Virus record (IMG/VR): IMGVR_UViG_3300024518_000023
Location: 1 to 28,097 of that record
Reading direction: 5' to 3' (one strand)
Source of the DNA: a virus
DNA: 28,097 bases
Shown here in pieces: positions 7,798 to 15,047 of this stretch; the first letter of the stretch is position 1; every line of letters begins with the position of its first letter. The translations under genes were made by a program, and so were the position numbers. The notes under the pieces are model-generated. The model searched no databases. It was not told the origin of the DNA and saw only the letters and a program-made list of their open reading frames with translations.

Positions 7798-9977
7798 GCC
7801 CGCACCCCCGCAACAACCCGAGTGCCCTTAGTGGTCCACTCGTATTCGTAGCCGACCAGCACAAGGTCCTCTGTCGTCTCGATCTCGAAGCAGAACCAAG
7901 CTGCGCTCATGTGGGCCACACTGAATCTTAGTGGAACAAGCCTATCGTTACGGTACTGTCCGGTGCCCAGTATTGTAGTATCAAGGGTGGGCTGCGGCGT
8001 GGAGTCTGGAGACTGAGCCGTGTAGGTCTGCTCAGTCACTGGGATGAGAGAGAAGTCCTTGTAGTGACGCATCGTGACCTTGGGGAGGCCAGTGGTCATA
8101 ACCCAGACAGTGACGTAGGACACCTGCTTCTGCATTTGTGGGTCGTCTGCAGACCACCATGCTGACCTGTACACTGATGTGGGGGGGTCGGCATAAGAGA
8201 ACACAGGGGGCTGCTCTCCAGTGACAACCATTCCCATTGACCTCTTCGCGCTGATTACGAACAAGCCTCTCTCTGAATTGGGGGTGGTGTCCTCTGAGCC
8301 CGTATGGTGCCCAAACACCATCGTTCCGTCGTACAGGGTGGTTATGGACCCGACCGGGAATCCAACACGCGTTGTCCACGGCGATATGCTATCAGCATTG
8401 GGAAGACGGTCTACGTGCAACACAAGGCCCAAGGAGGGCCGGTCTTCACCGTCTACAGGGACATACACTTGGTATTCCCTATTCTGTGCTGAGTAGGCGG
8501 ATACGGCCTTCGCGTGGCAATCAGGAGTTATACGGCCAATCAGTCCATCCTGGCGCTGAGTCAGGTTTATGACTTCGTTAACCGCACCACCCGTCAATCC
8601 GCCAGTAATAGCGTATACCCCGTCCTCAGCGAGGAACACCACACCAAGCCCAGGCACTGACTGGATCGAATGTGGGGCCTTGCAGGTGACGTTAGATACC
8701 AGCGTGGTGGCTGTGAACCCGTTTGCGTAGTCACCCTGAACCACGTCTATTCCCTTCTCGCGGAAGACAAGAAGGGTGTTATAATTGCTGAAGAGTGCGG
8801 TGACACCACCATTCTCTGCGCTCAATTCAACGAATGCGTCGGCGGCGAACTGTTCTATCAGTCCCACCGTGGAGAAGTACAACGTGCGGGAGTCATCAAT
8901 CCCACCATCAAGGAACAGGCACCCGTTGAACAGGGCACTGAACCGTGCCCTGGGGGCAGGGAGAGGTCCAGTGGCTATCTCCGGTGCGGGCTGTCCAAGA
9001 TTGGCGGTCCGTACAGCGTCGAAGAACAACTCCTCAACGTTGTTCCTGACCACATCTATGAAGTACAGGGTCGTGTCCCCTGGGGACACATAGTCATCAG
9101 AGTAATTGGTGGTCCTATAAACCTTCCGGGCCACAGTCCCTCTGGGTCCGGTTGGGATCCCAACAGCACAGGCATGACGGAAGCCCTCTGCGTTGGCTTC
9201 TAGCGCCCACGCAGTTGTTCCAATCGTGGAGGTGGGTCCTTCGGATCCCGTGTCGGTGATGTAGCTCACAGCCCATCCGAAGATGGCCTGCTGGTCACCG
9301 TCTGACCCCGACTTGTTGTTCGCGAATCCAAGACCCCAACGCCCACCATCAGGGATGGAATTACCATCTGCGGGACACCACAGGGTCACAGCACCATTGC
9401 CGCTCGCCTTCGGGGGGTTCGGGAATGGAGGCGGGGGGGTGGGCTTGACGTTGGAGGGCTCCGGGGGGATTGGGAGCCCTTCAAATCCGAGGGGGCGAAT
9501 AGTCTGAGCAGCCGCCGCCGCGAGGTTTGAGAACGATGGGAGAGGCCATGGGCGCACAATGACAGGGCGGTCCACCCCATTGGTTATTATGGTTCCATAA
9601 GCTGTGTCCGTGAACCACGCCCCGGACTCAGTGGTTGTGGGGATATGGCGATTTGAAGCCAGGGTGACAACGGTGTCCGCCGACCCGTCTGCTTCAAACA
9701 GCAGTTTGAGGTTGCCTCCCTCCTCGTACAGGATCGACTGGCGTGCCCCACCTGCCAATCCCTGCCGCACGTGAAGCGAATAGATTGGCCCATCTGCGCC
9801 GAATGGGGTCCAAGTCGTGGTGTTTACCACGAACGGCTCGTAACCAACCCTGGTGCTCCAGCCTCCAGTGTCCCTGTCTATTGTCAGGTTCTCTGCGCGC
9901 CCTGCATTTTGCGGTACCTGGGGCAACTTCGTCTCGAAGCCACCTGCAAGCGGGGTCTGGTAGACGTTCTGTTTAAT
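7794..9977 (-). CDS. Tail nozzle / tubular protein B-like (gp10/gp12-type, ~727 aa)
   Basis: This large beta-rich protein has the features of the short-tail nozzle family (P22 gp10/T7 gp12 type). It contains repeated strands and the block 'RARFSALFNGCLFLDGG..DSRTLYFSTVG', followed by segments like LLVFREKGIDVVQGD and VVFLAEDGVYAITG. These recur in phage tail stabilisation/tubular B proteins that form the end of the tail tube. The gene lies directly after the adaptor gene, as expected. There is no ATG or GTG near the 5' end. A perfect AGGAGGTG ends a few bases before an ATT codon at 9977, which I take as the start. A TTG at 9926 is possible but lacks a ribosome site and would remove 17 residues. 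Confidence 0.82.
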   Translation of the reverse strand: MKQNVYQTPLAGGFETKLPQVPQNAGRAENLTIDRDTGGWSTRVGYEPFVVNTTTWTPFGADGPIYSLHVRQGLAGGARQSILYEEGGNLKLLFEADGSADTVVTLASNRHIPTTTESGAWFTDTAYGTIITNGVDRPVIVRPWPLPSFSNLAAAAAQTIRPLGFEGLPIPPEPSNVKPTPPPPFPNPPKASGNGAVTLWCPADGNSIPDGGRWGLGFANNKSGSDGDQQAIFGWAVSYITDTGSEGPTSTIGTTAWALEANAEGFRHACAVGIPTGPRGTVARKVYRTTNYSDDYVSPGDTTLYFIDVVRNNVEELFFDAVRTANLGQPAPEIATGPLPAPRARFSALFNGCLFLDGGIDDSRTLYFSTVGLIEQFAADAFVELSAENGGVTALFSNYNTLLVFREKGIDVVQGDYANGFTATTLVSNVTCKAPHSIQSVPGLGVVFLAEDGVYAITGGLTGGAVNEVINLTQRQDGLIGRITPDCHAKAVSAYSAQNREYQVYVPVDGEDRPSLGLVLHVDRLPNADSISPWTTRVGFPVGSITTLYDGTMVFGHHTGSEDTTPNSERGLFVISAKRSMGMVVTGEQPPVFSYADPPTSVYRSAWWSADDPQMQKQVSYVTVWVMTTGLPKVTMRHYKDFSLIPVTEQTYTAQSPDSTPQPTLDTTILGTGQYRNDRLVPLRFSVAHMSAAWFCFEIETTEDLVLVGYEYEWTTKGTRVVAGVRA

Positions 9978-10010
9978 GCTACACCTCCTGTATGATAGAC
10001 ATACAGAGCC

Positions 10011-11396
10011 TCACGAGAAGGTGAGAGGGCCGAAGGGATTGCGTATGAATTTGTAACCAGCAGTAGGTGTTCCCTTCACTATCCTGCGCGGAACGGCCTT
10101 CAAATAGGTCTGTTCCATGGCCCTGTACAAGACGTCCTTCTTGCGCTGGTAGACCGCACTTAGGGCTGGGTTATCCACCTTCAAAGTCAAATTCTCCAGG
10201 GCAGCGAACGCTATCAACTGTGCGTATGCGTGTGGAATCAGGGGGGCGTCCTGGTCTTCCTGGAGCTTGGGAGGGTTGATGACCATACGGACATCAAGTT
10301 CCTGGTCCGCAGATGGGTGCGGATAAAGCTGGATGGCCTGATAGGCAGCCGATTGGTTCCACCGATACCGTATGCTCGACGCCTGGAATTTCTGCGAAGA
10401 CAGGTAGCTAAGTTCGAGACGGGGCAGCAGCGTGATACCAGTGAAGAGGGGGTTATCAGGAGGGACGGTGTCAACCCCGGTAGGTACCCCGGTGGGCTCC
10501 AGGGGCTCTGTGTGTCTGATACGAGTTGGGGCTTCTATCCCGGCTTCGGGGCAGGTGAAGTAGTACCTGCGCCACAGACCAGTCTGAGGATCAAGGGGTT
10601 CCGGCTTGAAGGACAGGGTCTCAGTGCTACCAAGTGAGAAGGTGGCTACCTTGGAGAAGGCTGATTCAAACCCGTCGCTAACGTCCTTGGGGTACACCTC
10701 GAAGTTGGTTGCATTTGGACCAATCACGTTCACCATGTAAACATTAATGGTCCTAATGCCCTGCCCAGCCCCGGCTACAACGGATATTCCGCGTGCAGAG
10801 TTTGGGGCTGGTACCACAACACCAGATGACGGCAGATAAGCTTCTATTGTCCCCAACAGTTCAGGGTCAAGGTTGGCATCTTCTCGTTCCCACTTGCTGA
10901 GGAACAAGGATTTGGCCGGAATTCCAACTGATGGGTCGCCAACATTCTGTACGGTCGTGCAATCAGACGGCAGGCGAACTTCACGCCGCTTCAAAGTCGC
11001 GGTATACGCCCCAGTTATTCCCTCAAATGGACGGTCAAGGTAAGCCTCTGTGGCGGATTTGACCCAGGTAATCATGTGGATTGAGGTTTTACCACCAGAA
11101 TCCGTGACTTCAAGCACAGAAGTCGTAAAGTTAGACCCAGGCTTAACCGGGTCTGTGCTCACCGGAATGCCGATTCCAGTTATGAGGTCGGACCCACCAG
11201 TGAAGTTGAAATTGAAGGTGGTATCAGTCCAGACTATGAGCTTCCGCTCCTTCATGGCGAACGGCCAAGGGCGGTCTGTCAGAATTCGTGTCTGGGCGTC
11301 ATTGAGAATAGAAACAAGCTGGGATCGGTACGTCGAGTTCGTAGGGTCGTAGTCTAGGAGATTTCCAACGAAGTCTATCAAGTGACCAAGATTCAC
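10011..11396 (-). CDS. Tail adaptor / tubular protein A-like (~461 aa)
   Basis: This is the head-tail adaptor expected between capsid and nozzle genes in short-tailed phages. The N-terminus (LIDFVGNLLDYDP followed by QLVSILNDAQTRILTDRPWPF) is the helical opening of tubular A-type proteins. A C-terminal helix region (HAYAQLIAFAALENLTLKVD, then Y..KKDVLYRAMEQ) follows, as in that family. A large beta insertion lies in between. I prefer the GTG at 11396, which has AAGGAG six bases upstream, over a GTG ten codons earlier, which has no ribosome site and would add a segment overlapping an upstream hairpin. The protein ends 33 bases before the proposed nozzle start. Confidence 0.78.
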   Translation of the reverse strand: MNLGHLIDFVGNLLDYDPTNSTYRSQLVSILNDAQTRILTDRPWPFAMKERKLIVWTDTTFNFNFTGGSDLITGIGIPVSTDPVKPGSNFTTSVLEVTDSGGKTSIHMITWVKSATEAYLDRPFEGITGAYTATLKRREVRLPSDCTTVQNVGDPSVGIPAKSLFLSKWEREDANLDPELLGTIEAYLPSSGVVVPAPNSARGISVVAGAGQGIRTINVYMVNVIGPNATNFEVYPKDVSDGFESAFSKVATFSLGSTETLSFKPEPLDPQTGLWRRYYFTCPEAGIEAPTRIRHTEPLEPTGVPTGVDTVPPDNPLFTGITLLPRLELSYLSSQKFQASSIRYRWNQSAAYQAIQLYPHPSADQELDVRMVINPPKLQEDQDAPLIPHAYAQLIAFAALENLTLKVDNPALSAVYQRKKDVLYRAMEQTYLKAVPRRIVKGTPTAGYKFIRNPFGPLTFS

Positions 11397-11501
11397 GACG
11401 TACTCCTTATGGTGGGAGGCCCCCACCCGCCGTCTGCCTCACCTGGACAGTACCGGTCGGATGGGGGCCTGTGTGCTCCCTGGGAAGGGAGCAGCGGAGA
11501 G
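11397..11501 (-). promoter_or_regulatory. Intergenic leader with two hairpins between decoration-like and adaptor genes
   Basis: This 105-base gap is unusually long for this packed operon. Read on the minus strand it holds two perfect short hairpins: one at 11492-11475 (6-bp GCTCCC/GGGAGC stem, 6-base loop) and one at 11427-11411 (6-bp GGTGGG/CCCACC stem, 5-base loop). The second ends two bases before the ribosome site of the adaptor gene. There is no T-run after either hairpin. They may process or attenuate the transcript so that capsid and decoration messages exceed tail messages. That role is inferred. Confidence 0.45.
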
Positions 11502-11966
11502 TCAGAAGGACTTGCGGACCACCACGCGAGCCGTCACCGTGCCAGCGGCAGGGGCGATGGTCTCAGCGAGGACGCCACACACCGGCTGGGCGGAGCCAGC
11601 AGCGGCGAGGTCGGCCACACCAACAGCGTTGGTGATCTGGAGCAGGGTGCCGATGGCGTTGCCTGCACCACCATTGTCGGACACCTTGGCGTTGCAAACA
11701 CCGCTGATGCAGACCTTGACCTCCTGACCGGCAGCCGTGGTTGCGCTCAGGGCGACACCATGCGGGGTGCGGACGGGGCTGGAGTTACCATCAGCCTTGA
11801 AGACACCGAGGGTGACGTCGCCGTCAGCGGTGGCCGCGAAGTCGAAGGCAACCCAGTCACCGATGGCGATGGGCTCCTGGGCGATGAAGATCTCAGTCTG
11901 CCGACGGTTCCCGGTAGCCGTGGACTCGCCAGAAGAGAGGAACTGAATGAGAGTGGAGTCAGCCAT
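11502..11966 (-). CDS. Head decoration/stabilisation-like protein (154 aa)
   Basis: This small beta-rich protein directly follows the capsid gene, with a 4-base gap. GD.V.F and GVALS-type segments (residues about 35-45 and 65-75), short Gly/Ala/Val/Thr-rich strands and a final 'TVTARVVVRKSF' strand resemble small virion proteins of the decoration or DUF2190-like kind. Three Cys residues occur (two as CISGVC, one in QPVCGV). Codon choice is strongly biased to C-ending codons, as in the capsid gene, which suggests an abundant product. GGAGG lies about nine bases before ATG 11966. A capsid-binding role is an inference from position, size and codon use. Confidence 0.65.
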   Translation of the reverse strand: MADSTLIQFLSSGESTATGNRRQTEIFIAQEPIAIGDWVAFDFAATADGDVTLGVFKADGNSSPVRTPHGVALSATTAAGQEVKVCISGVCNAKVSDNGGAGNAIGTLLQITNAVGVADLAAAGSAQPVCGVLAETIAPAAGTVTARVVVRKSF

Positions 11967-11970
11967 TGGA

Positions 11971-13005
11971 TCAAGCCTCCGCGTCGATGATGATGGAATG
12001 GGAAGCGAGGTGACCGGTCACAAGCTGCATCCGACAGAACACCATGGCGGCCTCGGTGGCGGTGCCAGGGACAGGCATCATATCCGAGACGTTGAAGAAG
12101 CCGTCGGTGTCCACGTACAGCTGGAACTGGTCGGAGGACAGCAGGTAGGCGGAGACAGCCTTCGCACCCATGCCCGACGCCCCGTTCGCCGTGAAGCCCA
12201 TGTTCGGGTCCACGTAGATGCGGGCACCACGGTAGGTGGCAACCATGGTCTGGTTCAGACCGTCGCGGTCACCGACGCTGATGTACTGGATGCGCTGGTC
12301 CATGAGGTTCAGGAACGCAGCATAGAAGCTCGGGGACACCAGCATGATGTCGGGGGTCGTACCAGACGGGTTGTAGATCTGCGTCTGGATGAACGCCTCA
12401 TCGATGTGGCTGAGAGCCAGCGTGCCACCAGCATCCACGAACTGGTTGAACCAGTTCTGCGAACGGTAGGTGGTCTTCGCGAGGCCACCGACAGTGTTCA
12501 ACTGGGAAGCCTGGGCAACGCCCTCCAGCCAACCGGTGGTGTTCGCAGCGACGAGGCTGGTGCCGTTGCCGTTCAGGGTCTGCAGCGTGGTGATCTTGCC
12601 CGAGTCACCGATGAGGATCTGCTTGCTGACCTCCTTCTTGAGGGACAGCATCACGTTCTTCATCTTGGACTCAAGGATGTTCACGACAGCGAGGTCACCC
12701 TTGTTGGCGGCCTTCTCGACGGCGCTCAGCACGATCGGCTGGGTGAAGTTCGAGTACTCGAACTTGGCCGTCTGGAAGGGGTCGGTGACGGCCATCGAGA
12801 CGGGCTCGAAGCCATTCGACAGCTCGGTTATGGAGCTGTGGTCACCGAAGATGACGGGCTGCTCCACGCGGGAACCACCGGACACCTTGATCAGGTTGCC
12901 GTGCTCCTCAATGGCGCGAACGAGCGGGTGGGCAAGGAAGGAGTTGTCCACGAGCTTGTCGCGGAGCAACTGCAGCGTGGTCGAAAGGACCGACTGGGGA
13001 GCCAT
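11971..13005 (-). CDS. Major capsid protein (344 aa)
   Basis: The 344-residue length, the position after the scaffold gene and the dedicated promoter all indicate the major capsid protein, expected to have the HK97 fold. Visible features are an N-terminal helix (VLSTTLQLLRDKLVDN), a segment like an extended loop (EYSNFTQPIVLSAVEKAANKGD), a long spine-type helix (VVNILESKMKNVMLSLKKEVSKQIL) and an A-domain-like C-terminal part with GARIYVDPNMGF and YLLSSDQFQLYVDTDG. Start ATG 13005 has AGGAGG five bases upstream, the strongest ribosome site in the window. Isoleucine is almost always ATC, unlike the replication genes, consistent with very high expression. Confidence 0.88.
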   Translation of the reverse strand: MAPQSVLSTTLQLLRDKLVDNSFLAHPLVRAIEEHGNLIKVSGGSRVEQPVIFGDHSSITELSNGFEPVSMAVTDPFQTAKFEYSNFTQPIVLSAVEKAANKGDLAVVNILESKMKNVMLSLKKEVSKQILIGDSGKITTLQTLNGNGTSLVAANTTGWLEGVAQASQLNTVGGLAKTTYRSQNWFNQFVDAGGTLALSHIDEAFIQTQIYNPSGTTPDIMLVSPSFYAAFLNLMDQRIQYISVGDRDGLNQTMVATYRGARIYVDPNMGFTANGASGMGAKAVSAYLLSSDQFQLYVDTDGFFNVSDMMPVPGTATEAAMVFCRMQLVTGHLASHSIIIDAEA

Positions 13006-13113
13006 TTTGGCCTCCTATGGGGAATTTGTGTCTACGGTTTGGGGGCGTATCCGACAACCGGGTGCCACAAAGCCGTAGGCTCCACATAAGGGGTGGCCCA
13101 CGTACTACATGGT

Positions 13114-13142
13114 ATTATACCACCCGAGTATCAGGGTTGCAA
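13114..13142 (-). promoter_or_regulatory. Capsid gene promoter with extended -10, and 108-base leader
   Basis: On the minus strand there is a perfect TATAAT (13119-13114) preceded by TGG (extended -10) and, 17 bases upstream, TTGCAA (13142-13137), which matches four of six -35 consensus bases. It lies between the scaffold stop and the capsid start. The leader (about 13106-13006) can fold by pairing CTACGG near 13033 with CCGTAG near 13075 and ends in the capsid AGGAGG. This would boost capsid and downstream transcription relative to packaging genes. Confidence 0.72.
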
Positions 13143-13144
13143 TG

Positions 13145-13984
13145 TCAACGGTTGCGGTTCATGGACTGGGCGAGGGCCAACAGGTCCGAGTTGCTCATTC
13201 TGCGGATGGCACCACGGTCCGGGACACCACCAGGGGTGACCTTGCGGGAGTTGCCCGTCCCCTTCAACGCCGCTTCCTTCCGGGCAGCACGGCTGGCCTT
13301 CTGACGCTGCTGGTCCTCCGCACGCTGGAACTTGGCCTGCTTGCCCTTCGCGGCCCAGTATGCAGTCTCCAGATCGAGGCTGGTGTTGTTCTCCAGAAGG
13401 TGCTGGACCTCCGACCGGAGTGCCGTCTCGGTCTCGAATTCGGGGTGCTCAGCAAGGAAGGATTTGTAGGAATCCTCAGCCTGCATGACCTCGTATTCCT
13501 GCTGCATAGGCTCCAACACTTCACGGAGTCGGCGGGTGACCTCTGCCTCGATGCGGGCCTTGACGGTGTCCTCATTGAAGGGGTCGTACTCGGGAACCTC
13601 CCGGTCCTCAAGAGTCTTGGCTCCCTTCATAAGGGCCTCACGTTCACGCAGGAACTCCTTGCGCTGCTCGGCAATCTCCTGGGTCTTGCGGGTGTAGTCG
13701 CCCTGCATGTTCTTCATCAGTTTGGCGATGTCGGGTGGAACCTGCTTGATGGCGTCGTTCCAGGACAGGGAACGCTTGCGAGGGGCGTCTCCCTGGGCCT
13801 CGGGGGCCTCTCCGTTGGCTTCTGAGGTTCCGCCCTCATTGAGCCCAATGTTGTGGTCCTCGGTGGAAGGAGAGGCCACAGAAGAGGCTTCCTGGCTGGT
13901 TGCCTCAGCCAACACAGTCTCAGCCAGTGACATAATGTTGGGGGAATTCGAGGTTGCGGTCAGTGCAGAATCGGGAGTGGTCAC
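13145..13984 (-). CDS. Scaffolding protein (279 aa)
   Basis: This acidic, highly helical protein sits just before the capsid gene, as capsid scaffolds usually do. The N-terminal 80 residues are low-complexity Ser/Thr/Glu/Ala. Residues about 85-200 are charged coiled coil (KLMKNMQGDYTRKTQEIAEQ, then R/E/L heptads), and the C-terminus is basic (SRAARKEAALKGTG...RMSNSDLLALAQSMNRNR), typical of scaffolds that bind the capsid through a positively charged tail. I prefer GTG 13984, which has AAGGAAG just upstream and lies 11 bases after the previous stop, over an upstream TTG inside the previous gene. Confidence 0.8.
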   Translation of the reverse strand: MTTPDSALTATSNSPNIMSLAETVLAEATSQEASSVASPSTEDHNIGLNEGGTSEANGEAPEAQGDAPRKRSLSWNDAIKQVPPDIAKLMKNMQGDYTRKTQEIAEQRKEFLREREALMKGAKTLEDREVPEYDPFNEDTVKARIEAEVTRRLREVLEPMQQEYEVMQAEDSYKSFLAEHPEFETETALRSEVQHLLENNTSLDLETAYWAAKGKQAKFQRAEDQQRQKASRAARKEAALKGTGNSRKVTPGGVPDRGAIRRMSNSDLLALAQSMNRNR

Positions 13985-13995
13985 TGTGGACTTCC

Positions 13996-14472
13996 TTATT
14001 TGATTGTTGCGATCGGGGTTCCGACGCGGGAATACCAACCCCTGTTGAACCCAGGGGCGGTGACGAATTGGACAGGGCGTCCAAACAGTCTCGTGCCAAG
14101 ATCAAGCACGGAGACATTCTGGATGCGTCCAATAATGAATGTTCTCCACCCAGGGAGAGACCCCGTGGCGGAAGCTGATTGAGGATCCACGTACAAGTGC
14201 AAGTAGGTGGTTCCGTTTTTGTCACGCCAAATGGCATGCGGGTTACCGACGCGCTGGCCGTACTTCCCGGTTGTTCCTTCCTCCTGCCACTTGTCATTGT
14301 AGAAGAAGGAGACAGGCTGTTTGTTCTCGATGGCGGCCTTCAATTCCTTCATAGGGTCCCCACCGAAGCGGGACACGTATTTGGATGCCCGCGTCTTGGG
14401 GATAACTGAAGGTCTGGCGACCCCAAACCCGAATGCCTTCTTCAACCTGCCAAGTATGCTGGTGTATGCCAT
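13996..14472 (-). CDS. Stand-alone WYL-like domain protein in the head gene cluster (158 aa)
   Basis: The central part (residues about 43-123) has the order seen in WYL domains: a helix (MKELKAAIENKQ), then PVSFFYND, then a 'VGNPHAIWRDKNG' turn, a TYLHLYVD strand and a final 'WRTFIIGRIQNVSVLD' segment. WYL domains bind nucleic acids or nucleotides and are mostly found in bacterial regulators and in some phage genes. There is no helix-turn-helix domain attached. The N-terminal 40 residues are basic. The gene lies between the acidic small protein and the scaffold. The ATG at 14472 has no good ribosome site and is immediately preceded by the palindrome element at 14473-14533. Assignment is by visual pattern only. 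Confidence 0.6.
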   Translation of the reverse strand: MAYTSILGRLKKAFGFGVARPSVIPKTRASKYVSRFGGDPMKELKAAIENKQPVSFFYNDKWQEEGTTGKYGQRVGNPHAIWRDKNGTTYLHLYVDPQSASATGSLPGWRTFIIGRIQNVSVLDLGTRLFGRPVQFVTAPGFNRGWYSRVGTPIATIK

Positions 14473-14533
14473 TGTGTCAACTCACACAGTACACCTCGGG
14501 TCTCTTCTTCTTATGTAAGAGACCCGAGGTGTA
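14473..14533. repeat. Palindromic element copy 1 (box plus 17-bp inverted repeat)
   Basis: On the plus strand it starts with the 14-base box TGTGTCAACTCACA (14473-14486). A perfect inverted repeat follows: left arm TACACCTCGGGTCTCTT (14490-14506), 10-base loop, right arm 14517-14533. It fills the intergenic gap between two head genes. The same box and the outer 15 bp of both arms recur inside the initiator gene at 20554-20610. There is no T-run on either side, so it does not look like an ordinary intrinsic terminator. Confidence 0.9.
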
Positions 14534-14538
14534 GTTGA

Positions 14539-15045
14539 TTATCGAGACATCCTGGAGGCGAAATCGAACTCTTCACCGCCACCGGGCATGGGTGCTTCAA
14601 CACTGATCTCAACCTCTTCCTCCTCGGGAGCAGGCATATCGAGGAACTCCTTGAAATCCTTGTCTCTGGCAAGCTCAGTCAGGAAGGCGGTGAGAGAGGT
14701 GAGGCCAGCCTCGTCCCGTATCTCAGAGAGAGGTATGGGAAGTGAGACACCATAGTCGGTGGCTGCGGCCTCAATCATAGCGAGGAAGCGCACGAGGTCC
14801 GGATCCAACTCGGTGGTGGGCTCGGTGTACTTCTCGGGCACCACATCCATGCCCATCACCTTGGCGACAGAAGCCGTTGCCTTGGCAAGGGCATCCAGAA
14901 CCTTGATGTTGATGGGCTTCTCAAACGGGGGCATGAGAGAGGCCAACTCGTCCCCGATCATGGCGTCAGCCTCGTTGGCTGCCATGAGCAGGTCCTCAGG
15001 TATGTCGTTGGTCATGGGGGTTGAGGGTCCGTATTCGATAGGCAT
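14539..15045 (-). CDS. Acidic small protein downstream of portal (168 aa)
   Basis: The protein has a helical N-terminal half (LLMAANEADAMIGDELASLM, LDALAKATASVAKVMGM) and a markedly acidic C-terminus with a run of Glu (residues about 142-152). Start ATG 15045 lies two bases after the portal stop, with GGAG eight bases upstream. Short-tailed phages often carry a small acidic gene at this position with an assembly or scaffold-related role. The composition supports a chaperone- or scaffold-like job, but no family was recognised. Confidence 0.6.
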   Translation of the reverse strand: MPIEYGPSTPMTNDIPEDLLMAANEADAMIGDELASLMPPFEKPINIKVLDALAKATASVAKVMGMDVVPEKYTEPTTELDPDLVRFLAMIEAAATDYGVSLPIPLSEIRDEAGLTSLTAFLTELARDKDFKEFLDMPAPEEEEVEISVEAPMPGGGEEFDFASRMSR

Positions 15046-15047
15046 GG

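Noticed and set aside
11947-13089. Long open frame of 380 codons on the plus strand
   Set aside because: It is antisense to the capsid gene. It is His/Val/Gly/Leu-rich, as expected from reading codon-biased GC-rich sequence on the opposite strand, and has no ribosome site.
14490-14533. Palindrome read as an ordinary intrinsic terminator
   Set aside because: There is no T-run on either strand, and the same sequence occurs in the middle of a coding region, which a terminator would disrupt.
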